A stretch of 64,000 nt of DNA, taken from NCBI GenBank assembly GCA_963930775.1, contig OZ005699.1, positions 1,943,501-2,007,500 on the forward strand, in the 5' to 3' direction. A program made the position numbers and the translations under genes. Under the pieces are notes generated by a model that was not told where the DNA came from, did not search any database, and saw only the letters and a program-made list of their open reading frames with translations. The stretch comes from Cliona cf. orientalis. Taxonomy: Eukaryota; Porifera; Demospongiae; Clionaida; Clionaidae. Position 1 is the stretch's first letter, and each line of letters begins with the position of its first letter. Positions 20,901 through 29,286 of this stretch are shown piece after piece.

Positions 20901-22365
20901 TAATCTTAATATGATAGTTATTATGATTATGTTATAGCATAGCCATAATCCTATACAACATGTCTATGTACACAGATATTAGCTACCTTTGATGCTAACT
21001 CCGATGAGCCAAAAAGGTTTCAGATACAAGATGACACTGGAAACAATAACTACCAATATTGCTATTTGGATACCACAAATAATGGTGTGGGATACTTCAA
21101 CCCACAAAACACAGTCACCTACATGAATCTATCACGTAAGAGTGTGATCTATTGTTGTCAGCTACCATATTATTATAGCGGGACATTTTCGTATGGTGCT
21201 AATTTTCGTATAAAATTATTTCGTATGCTCCATCCCGAAAATAAAAATTGCGAAAAATTGAATGTACGAAATTTTTTTCTTTTATGTGCGTGACCTTTGA
21301 CCTATACGCCTCCCACGGCTACACGTGGTCGCTAGCGGCAGGTGCTAAATGCAAGGCTAGCTCACTGAACGATGTCTCTTTATCGGTTCTTTGCCAAGGC
21401 ATCAAAACGGAGTGACCTTTCTGATCCCAGTGGACTGCTATCAGCATCGATTACGATCAAGGAAGCCAGTGATGCTAGCGTTACTGTATCCGCACATAAG
21501 TGCGAGCGCTATCAGCTGCACATGTGCGCAATCTCCTGCGGCAAGCATACGAAATTAAAAAATTGATTCTGAGGGAGTTTTGGTCAATCATACGAAAATT
21601 AGCATCAATGAAAATTTCCCGCTATACGGTTAGCTAATAGTCTTGTGAGTTGGAGGACTGGGGTTGGCGAATGTCTTATAATAAGGATCCGGACACCTCT
21701 AAAATGAGGACATCTCCCTTAATCTGCAGGACACTATGCATGGTCCGAGCTACATAGAGACTCAGAGTGTACAATTTTTACTACCCCTGAAATGAGGACA
21801 CCTCCTTTAATCAGGACACTTAAAACTGCATGTCCCAAGGGTGTCCGGACTCCAGAGTAGAGGTACTCATGATGGAAATCATGCATATAATACATGATAT
21901 TGTATATGTACACATGCAGTGATGTGGTTGCGGTGGGATGTCAATGATGAAAACGATAATCAAGCCTTCCTCTTCTCCAACAAGGTGACAAATGGAGCCA
22001 ATCCCAACCCGCCTCTTGGAGTACCAAGCACATACGTGACGCAGGCAAATCAGTACGCATTTGGTGCATACAATCTTCAAGTGTTGGTATGAACTACATG
22101 AAATAATCAAGATTATAATTATAATACATGTAACTGTAATCATTGTTCCACCTTTATCACACAGGGTGATGGTATTAAGTTCTATCTGGAGCCTAAGCCC
22201 ACGGACAACACAAAAATTGCCATTTTCACATACCTAAATGAGGAGCAAGTTGAGGCCAACAAGTACTATCTTCAATTCAATGACGGTAATAGTACCATCG
22301 TTGCCATGACCAGTTCTCAGTTGGGATCAATGCCACCCTACATATTTCAATGGCGAGCCGCGTGA
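17956..22365 (+). CDS. Small-family gene SF4, predicted N-myristoylated (210 aa)
   Basis: Exons are 17956-18003, 20302-20358, 20976-21135, 21920-22086 and 22165-22365, with phases 0,0,1,0. Exon 1 gives MGNSTSSCCRAQAQPE. Gly2 and Ser6 fit the N-myristoylation consensus and Cys8/Cys9 could be palmitoylated, which would put this paralogue on a membrane while the others lack such a signal. Exon 2 gives SRSSKDEIPAKSLILSVPD. Exon 3 has YQYCYLDTTNNGVGYF, exon 4 FSNKVTNGANPNPP and exon 5 IKFYLEPKPTDN and PYIFQWRAA. No frame is broken. The choice of first exon is inferred from its phase and splice site; a decayed MAES-type first exon remains at about 18513. Intron 3 holds an insertion (21174-21629). 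Confidence 0.75.
18446..18530 (+). pseudogene. Relic of an ancestral SF first exon and 5' UTR
   Basis: TTGAGCTATCTATA, TAAAGCAGCCTGTTTCTTC and AGGCTGAATCA follow the SF3 5' flank (GAGCTATCTGTA, GTAGCCTTTGTCTTC, ATGGCTGAATCG) in the same order. The start codon ATG has become AAG at 18513-18515. It lies inside SF4 intron 1. Confidence 0.5.
21174..21629. mobile_element. Inverted-ended insertion in SF4 intron 3
   Basis: TATAGCGGGACATTTTCGTA at the left is mirrored by GAAAATTTCCCGCTATACGG at the right, and ATGGTGCTAATTTTCGTAT recurs inverted just inside. The matching SF5 intron lacks it. A short frame (21372-21566, MSLYRFFAKASKRSDLSD) may be the remnant of a transposase N-terminus; I cannot assign it. 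Confidence 0.7.
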
Positions 22366-23601
22366 ACTCACAAACTCGTTGACAGTATATTCCACAAGAC
22401 CATAGTTGAAGAGAGACTGTAAACTTACTATATTATATTAGTACTATAGAAAGTCACTAGCTGATTCTACATAGTATACATAGCTAGTGTGTATGATATT
22501 TTGTCAATAATAATAATATTATAATGAGTCTGTATTAATTAAAGGGTTGGGAGACGTAGTGCATAGCAGCATATGGCCAAATATCACGCAATTATTCAGA
22601 GATGATCAAATAATTATTAATGCTTAAAGCCAGCGGTGGAAATAACATGTCCCCCATGCCACTTTCCACTGCTTAATATTATTATGATGGAAGGCCCATC
22701 TATATCTGACAACTGCAGATCGAACCAGGGGCGGATCTAGGAATTTTAGTATGGTGGTTGTAGGTAAATTGTGCGCCCACGCCCACTTTTAATGAGCCAC
22801 ACCCAGAGTGATCAGTACCACAGTTACAACACTAGGTAGAGCTTTACCACACCTAGCACCATAGCTGACTCTTGTGGTTTACAGGCGATTATTCATAGCT
22901 GAAGCCATGTTCAGGATGTACCACTAACCACCGTGCACCACCTGTCCGTTTGAGGCCAATTATCTACTACACATGCAGCTTGTCTGCTGCTATTATACCG
23001 TATGGCGGGAAACTTTCGAGGAAGAAACCCCCTGAATCCCCCCCCCCCCCCCCCCCCCCAGATCTGCCCCGGAGAACCCTTTTTATGTAGCAAATCTGAT
23101 GTTTCCCCTCAAGCTATAATTTAAGGCACGAAAGGAGGCTATAAGGTTTAGGTGGGAAATGTGACCACATAAACATCTTTAAAGTTTACCATTCCCACAT
23201 CAAAGACAATCTATACTGAACAAAGGCTGATATGCCTTAGTCATGATGGAGAGGATACTGTAGTTCAATCACCAGGGATTATAACAAGCTAGACGAATAT
23301 TAATGTGCAAACTTCATGGTACACAGATTTTTTATTATAATAATAATCATCCTTAGGCTACCATCCTATTATGTTTGCACTATTATGGATGTGTAAAAGA
23401 ATTTGTAGTTCCACCTCTCTGTCTAGACATACCCGCCTTCATAATAATGAATGGACTATACTCTATCATAATATCTTGAGAAGATTCATGCATTGAATAA
23501 ACTTAAAGGGGGGGGGGCTAATAACAACAGATGGTATAATATTATATATAACATTGTATAATGTCATATTTCCACACCAATCATCAGGAAATCGAACAGA
23601 G
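22366..23601. other. Intergenic SF4-SF5
   Basis: Begins with the conserved SF 3' flank (to about 22430), then a CAGGGGCGGATCTAGG-ended element (22726-23072). From 23073 to 23601 I see AT-rich sequence with a G run near 23510 and no gene. Confidence 0.55.
22726..23072. mobile_element. MITE, CAGGGGCGGATCTAGG termini, copy 1
   Basis: The left end CAGGGGCGGATCTAGG is followed by TAGTATGGTGGT and CCACGCCCACTTTTAAT, as in 58353-58591. The right end is CCAGATCTGCCCCGG after a long C run. The ends resemble hAT-type MITE termini. Confidence 0.7.
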
Positions 23602-26600
23602 ATGGCGAAGTGGCCTAGGTTGGAGGAAGACAACAGTCAGGTATGCCCATGTGCTAAATTTCTATGCAAATTGTCACCCGTAACCTTAAACAGCTTGGTA
23701 AACTGATTTTGTCCTCTACTAATTTTAGGTGAGTCGGCAAGATTGTGTGTATGCAAGGACCTTTATAAGGCCACTCCAAGTCAATTAGTTGTTTCTCATC
23801 CCCCCTTGATTTCCGCCCGCATGTATTTCTATCATATCATATCAGCATGAGCACAAGACTGCTGAACTTATGGTTTTGACGACCATTTCCCGTCAAACTT
23901 GTGATTAAACGACCATTTCCAGCCGCCCACCTGCATCAGTTTTTTGGCTCAGGGGGGATGAGAAATAATGAATTAATTTGGAGTGGCCTAATAATAATAT
24001 ACCCAGCAGTTTACAATTTATTTTCGCGAGTAACAAGCTCTTTGTATCTCCACAAGGAAAGCAGCTATGAAACGGCTGAAACAAAAACGAAAATATAGCT
24101 AAAACATGATGATAGAGACAGCTGTCATAACATTGGAAGTGACCTTCCCATCGCAATAGTCAGGCCATGGTCAGGCTATGGCTGCCACTTGTCACGAACT
24201 CTTGCGTCAAGTTTTACTTCGACAAAGGCTTCTAATCTACTTTCTACAGTGAAGTACTTAACTTACTCCAGTGCTGGACGGTTGGTTCCCAAATTCATAG
24301 AGCTTACATGTATATACACAGAGGGAAAGCTACACAAAAGAAGGTAATTTATGCCAAGCGTAGTGGCGCACCAGGTAATCAACAAGGCTGTCTAGCTGCT
24401 TTCTGACAGGTGGCCTTCAAATTTACACCAACTCCAGCCCAGCCTGCCCAGATGTCTGAGTAATAAGATAAACACTTCCTTACATCTAAAGAGAAGCCAT
24501 CAGACATGAAACTTGACTTATCCCAATTTGAAGTCACACAGTGGAATACTGAACTGAGATCTAAAAAATAAAGTTGCCACTGGCCATAGTGCATTAGCAG
24601 CATGGTTTAGCTACTTGAAAATCAACATTTTTAACTATCATATAGCAGACTGCATATTCCATAGGCGTAGGAACCATGGGGGCTCCGGGGGCTGGTGCCC
24701 CCGGTTTTCTGATAGTTACATAGCTAGGCTCAATTTTCTACACTCTGATCATACTCCCCTTGCCTATAGATCTATAGAGCACCCCTTTACCAAACCATCT
24801 TCCTACGCCCCTGTATTCTACGAAACGGTGAAGCTGCAAGTAGAATTATGAAACCAACATCTAACTATATATTTTGGTAGCAGTCACTAATGACCCTATC
24901 ACTAGTCTCACAAGCCAGACTGCTCCCACTGCAGCATTTAGTTCTTTCAGGATAAACAACTGAACGCTGCAGTGGGAGCGGTCTGGTATTGAGACTACTC
25001 TATCACCTCTAACTACCCTCACAATTTGGGGTTGAAAGTTATGTTGCTATGGTAACTGCTATACTAAATGTATCAGCGTGGTGATATACCATTAACATTA
25101 GTCACACACATGTACACGACATTGTATACCTAAGATTATAACCTTGTTCTGTGACTATAGCTGCTATGGTACTTCAAGGACTGTGTTAGCAGCTAAGCTA
25201 TGGCACATACAAGTGGTATAGGACTGAAAATTAATTATTATTCTGTACATTTTACAGTCAGGGTCGTCAAAAGATGAAACACCAGCTGAGAGCTTGATTT
25301 TGTCTGTGGATGATGTAAGTCAGTGCATGCATACCAGTGATAAATTTCATGACTCAGCCAGTGAAATCACTAATTTAAAGCTCTTACCCAGGCTTGTTCG
25401 AGGGGAAGACTAGTAATTTCATTGGCTAGGTCACTAAAATTAATTTTGTCAACATAAATATAGCTCATCTCAAGGGGGTGTCCCCCAAAGTGGGGAATAC
25501 AGAAATTTTGGGAAGAATAACTTGCCTTATGAGCAACTACATGTGTATATTTCTATGTATTTTAATACCCATAGAGTTAGCAACTGGTGGGTAGTTTATC
25601 AATTAACCGACCAGTGTGGGGAGAACCCTGGGAATAGGTGCAAATTGTATATACCATAGAATCCTGTTGGGGTGGGGGCATAATCGCGGGATTCTATGAT
25701 AATAATATTATACTAATCTTTGATATCATTCTATACATCATGTATGTACACAGATTTTTGCTGACTTTGAGGATGTTACATGTACCTCTGATAAGTCAAA
25801 AAGGTTTCAGATACAAGTTAACACTGGAAACAATAACTACCAATTTTGCTATTTGGATACCATAAATAATCGTGTGGCATACCCAACCTCACAAAACATA
25901 GTCACCTACAAGAATCTATCACGTAAGAGTATAATTTCAATAATTTTATTATTGTCAGCTATAAGATAGGAAGAACTAGCTACCTAATAGTCTCGTGAGT
26001 TGGAGGACTGGGGTTGGCGAATATTTTATTACAAGGACACCTCTAAAATGAGCACATCTCCCTTAATCTGCAGGATACTATGCATGGTCCCAGCTACATA
26101 TATATAGAGAGAGTGTACAATTTTACTACCCCTGAAATGAGGATACCTCCTTTAATCAGGACACTTTAAACTGTCCCAAGGGTGCCTGGAATAGAGGAAT
26201 TCCACTGTACTCATGACGGAAATCATGCATATAATACATGTACATGTACACATTCAGTGATGTGGATGCTAAGGGATGTCATTGATGAAAAAGGTAATCG
26301 AGCCTTCCTCTTCTCCAACAAGGTGACGGATGGAGCCAATCCCAACCCGCCTCTTGGAGTACCAAGAACATACTTAACACAGGCAGAACAGTACGGATTT
26401 GGTGCATACAATCTTCAAGTGTTGGTATGAACTACATGTAATGATCAAGATTATAATTACCGTAAATCGCGAATATTTCGATGTTAAAATATTTTCGGAC
26501 AGCATGGCTTGTGCGAAAATTAAACGCACGAAATACATACGCAATATTAACGATAATGCGGTACAGGGTCGTTTGTCCGAAAATTATTTAACACGAAAAA

Positions 26601-26894
26601 TTATCGCATGAAATATTTTAGACACGAAATATTCGCGATTTACGGTATAATACATGTAACTGTAATCATTGTTCCACCATTATCACGCAGGGTGATGGTG
26701 TTAAGTTCTATCTGGAGCCTAAGCCCACGGACAACACAAAAATTGCCATTTTCACATATCTAAATGAGGAGCAAGTTGAGGCCAACAAGTACTATCTTCA
26801 ATTCAATGACGGTAATAGTACCATCGTTGCCATGACCAGTTCTCAGTTGGGGTCCGAGGCATCACTCTACATATTCCAATGGCGAGCCGCATGA
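23602..26894 (+). CDS. Small-family gene SF5 (unrecognised family, 211 aa)
   Basis: Exons are 23602-23640, 25258-25314, 25754-25922, 26258-26424 and 26691-26894, with phases 0,0,1,0. Exon 1 gives MAKWPRLEEDNSQ, unlike any other member. Exon 2 gives SGSSKDETPAESLILSVDD. Exon 3 has YQFCYLDTINNRVAYP, with the usual GVGYF box altered, and exon 4 FSNKVTDGANPNPP. Exon 5 is nearly identical to that of SF4. The gene is the closest paralogue of SF4, including intron sequence, so the pair arose by a recent tandem duplication of about 5 kb. Intron 1 carries three insertions and intron 4 a 186-base MITE that SF4 lacks. No broken frame is seen. Confidence 0.77.
23769..23988. mobile_element. Harbinger-like MITE in SF5 intron 1, TAA target
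   Basis: GGCCACTCCAAGTCAATTAG at the left is mirrored by GAATTAATTTGGAGTGGCC at the right, and TTTCTCATCCCCCC recurs inverted. TAA borders both ends. The family matches 13782-14054. The interior has two copies of CGACCATTTCC. Confidence 0.8.
24660..24813. mobile_element. Short MITE, CATAGGCGTAGGAA termini
   Basis: CATAGGCGTAGGAACC at the left is answered by TTCCTACGCCCCTG at the right. Related in its ends to 4720-5006. It lies in SF5 intron 1. Confidence 0.6.
24905..24995. mobile_element. 91-base foldback MITE in SF5 intron 1, TA target
   Basis: GTCTCACAAGCCAGAC and CTCCCACTGCAGC are mirrored by GCTGCAGTGGGAG and GTCTGGTATTGAGAC, with TA on both sides. The matching SF4 intron (near 20030) reads straight through the site. 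Confidence 0.8.
26460..26645. mobile_element. 186-base MITE in SF5 intron 4, TA target
   Basis: CCGTAAATCGCGAATATTTC and its perfect inverse GAAATATTCGCGATTTACGG form the ends. TA flanks both sides (26458-26459 and 26646-26647). The SF4 intron carries the uninterrupted site ATTATAATTATAATACATG. The 43740-43931 element shares CCGTA ends and TA target. Confidence 0.92.
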
Positions 26895-27222
26895 ACTCAC
26901 AAACTCGTTGAGAGTATTCCACAAGACTATAGTTGAAGAGACTATAAACTTACTATATTATTATATATATTAGTACTATAGAAAGTCACTGATTCTACGT
27001 AGTAGCTATACGTAGCTAGTGTGTATATATGATATTATATCAATATATAAATGAGTCTGTATTAACTAAAGGGTTAGGAGACTTAGTGCATAGCAGCAAT
27101 GGCCAAATATGTGTATCATGCAATTATTCAGAGATGTACATGTTAAAGCCAGCCAGCAGAGGAAATAACATGCCCCACCTTCCCCTGCACATGGAAGACT
27201 CAATGACCTTCATGGATGAAGC

Positions 27223-27252
27223 AGGTAATAGTCGTCGAACAAAAAAAGTGCT
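27223..27252 (+). promoter_or_regulatory. GGTAATAGTCGTC module upstream of SF6 remnant
   Basis: GGTAATAGTCGTC, then GAACAAAAAAAGTGC, follow a degenerate inverted half (CAATGACCTTCATGG). The same order is seen at 12136-12185 and 17616-17666. Confidence 0.4.
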
Positions 27253-27467
27253 TATAATAATTATGCTCGTATGTCATGTTCCATGTGATCTGTAGGCCAT
27301 ATAAAATTATAAAATGGATCTAGCTTGTGGGATAAACCTAATATTAATAATAGGTAGCACCTATATACCTGTATAGCCATCACTTCACTAAGCCTGTGCA
27401 GACTCCTGGAACTACAATATCAGATTCTATATACCAATAAGAAATTTTGTATTAATTTGTCACACAG

Positions 27468-27690
27468 GGCGATGGTGTTGAATTCTACGTGGAGCCTGAC
27501 ACCAAGAGTGACAAAAACTTCGCCATTTTTACACATTTTTATGAGCATCCAATCAGAGAGGACAACGAATACTACCTTCAATGTCATGCAAAAGATTGTA
27601 GCATCATTGCCATACTCAAGTCTCAGTTGCAATAATTATTGAAATCAGCGCCTCTCTACATATTATTCTAGTTTCGATCCGTGTTAACTC
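27468..27690 (+). pseudogene. Orphan last exon of a sixth small-family gene (SF6)
   Basis: After an acceptor (cacacag) the sequence reads GDGVEFYVEPDT, FAIFTHFYEHP and EYYLQCHAKD, aligned with exon 5 of SF2-SF5. The frame stops early (TAA at 27632-27634), but traces of the normal ending (SAPLYI, TTTCGATCCGTG) follow in another frame to about 27690, and the conserved 3' flank follows (ACAAGACTAGTTGAAGAGAG). No exons 1-4 are seen between SF5 and this exon. It is a truncated duplicate. Confidence 0.8.
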
Positions 27691-28103
27691 ATAAACGTAA
27701 ATTGCGCTGGGTATTCACAAGACTAGTTGAAGAGAGGCTGTAAACTCCAATAGCTATTATAATAATATGATATTATAGAAAAAAATATTAGTCTTGACCG
27801 CATAGTAGTGCACACGTATAATAGTAGTAAATTTTTGCAGTGTCCATAAATTGTCATACAATGTATCTTTGAGAGAAAAGTTTCAAGTACCACAGAATTG
27901 AGAGTGTAAACGTTAATCAGTATATATAAGGTCATGACTTATATTATCCCAATCAAATAATAATTCTAGGTGCACTATTCACACAATATCATAAAAATTA
28001 ATGTATAATCATGTCATGCATATACACAGTGTTTGTAAGAGTGATACGGTTTGCCATCTGAAGCTACGTATATACATGCTGCGATATTAAACGTTAATTA
28101 GTG

Positions 28104-28229
28104 CTAACTTTCAGTGTTCTTGTTGTCTTCCCTGGCCCTGGCCAGCTCAGCTTCTAGGGCTGCTTCCTGAGCCTTCAGCAACTCTTGTGCCTGGAGTGAG
28201 GGAGTGAGGGAGGGAGGGAGGGGGAGGGA

Positions 28230-28307
<78 letters not shown>

Positions 28308-29155
28308 ACAGTTTGAAAGCTTAGAAAAAATTGTTTTGATTGCACACGTGCATGGGTACATTCAGGAATAGATTCTAAGGTCCGAGGAATGGACTGAAAA
28401 TCCTACAAACTAATTGATTAGCCCAATACCCTGTATTGATTGTGGTAGCCAAATGTGCATTAATCTTGTAACAAGATATATTCAGTACAAAAACTGGCTA
28501 AATTCTTCCAAGTGCAAGGGGGAGGGGGGGGGTCATTCCCATAGGTGCTGTTTCCAGAACTATGACTGCGGTCAAGATTTTGACTGTCTAAAAATGGCCT
28601 TGACCGTCGACCATAGCATATTTTTACCCTTGACCTGTTGATGATTGACTAACTGCACATGCGCAAAATCTTGGCCATGCCTCTTGGCCACTTATATAGC
28701 TATGCTGGAGATAGGGCCTAGAACACTGCTTGACCATTTGACCGATCCCCAAGAAGTGCCTGGACCGTTTGACTGTATTTTGACCGCAGTCACAGCTCTG
28801 GACACAGCGCCTATGGGAGTGACCCCCCCCCCCCCTTTGAAGTGTGCACGTGTCGTATACCTCCTTTTGCATTCGTTCGAGCTTCTCTAGTGTTACTGAC
28901 TTCAGTGGCAGGATCTTTGGCTTACATAGTACCTGTATGATAAATAAGTTGCTTGTGAGTGTGTGTATTGTGCAAGTCAGTTGGAGTGTTGTACCAGCTG
29001 CACTGTTTCTTCGGAGAAGAGTAGCCCCTGTTTTGGGAGAACCTCCTTGAAAGCTGGCAAATCTTTATCCTGTATGTTATAATAAGCACGATCAATACTG
29101 TGCTACAAATACAAGGGTGAAACCACAAATCTATGGTGAAACTTACCGAGGACAT
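28104..29155 (-). CDS. BBIP1: BBSome-interacting protein 1 (BBIP1/BBIP10), 80 aa
   Basis: Four minus-strand exons can be read, all phase 0: 29155-29147 (MSS), 29069-28995, 28932-28861 and 28190-28104. Exon 2 contains FKEVLPKQGLLFSEE and exon 3 VLCKPKILPLKSVTLEKLER. These match the conserved core of animal BBIP1, whose human protein reads VLPKQGPLFVED and CKPKLLPLKSLTLEKLE. BBIP1 is a small subunit needed for assembly of the BBSome, the coat complex that carries membrane proteins in and out of cilia. The C-terminal exon is a charged, alanine-rich helix (AQELLKAQEAALEAELARAR). All splice sites are GT-AG. The gene is divergent from epoxide hydrolase 1, with 131 bases between the two start codons. 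Intron 3 holds a (GA)n tract and a MITE. Confidence 0.92.
28203..28309 (+). repeat. (GGGA)n/(GA)n microsatellite in BBIP1 intron 3
   Basis: GAGGGAGG units run into about 40 GA dinucleotides. On the coding strand it is a CT tract just before the last exon acceptor, acting as an extended polypyrimidine tract. Confidence 0.9.
28520..28836. mobile_element. MITE in BBIP1 intron 3
   Basis: GGTCATTCCCATAGGTGCTG, then CCAGAACTATGACTGCGGTC, are mirrored by GACCGCAGTCACAGCTCTGG and CAGCGCCTATGGGAGTGACC. G and C runs lie at the outer borders. The interior is rich in TTGACC. Confidence 0.7.
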
Positions 29156-29186
29156 GCTGTACACATCTATTGTTGGTGCGCTTCAA

Positions 29187-29286
29187 TTAGAACACGGATA
29201 TTAATACTCGGCTATGGGCTGGGCCATGGGTACGAGACTAGTCCTCTTGCACGCATGCGCAGTCTGTCTTAAAGCAGCAGAAGAAA
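29187..29286 (+). promoter_or_regulatory. Bidirectional promoter, BBIP1 / epoxide hydrolase 1
   Basis: The 131-base gap between the two start codons holds CGCAGTCTGTCTT and the NRF1-like palindrome ACGCATGCGCA at 29251-29261. The same ATGCGCAGTCT block precedes epoxide hydrolase 2 (32205) and 3 (36431). Confidence 0.5.

Noticed and set aside
28204-28361. Serine-leucine repeat protein
   Set aside because: It is the (GA)n microsatellite read through; only the 28104-28190 part is a real exon, of BBIP1.
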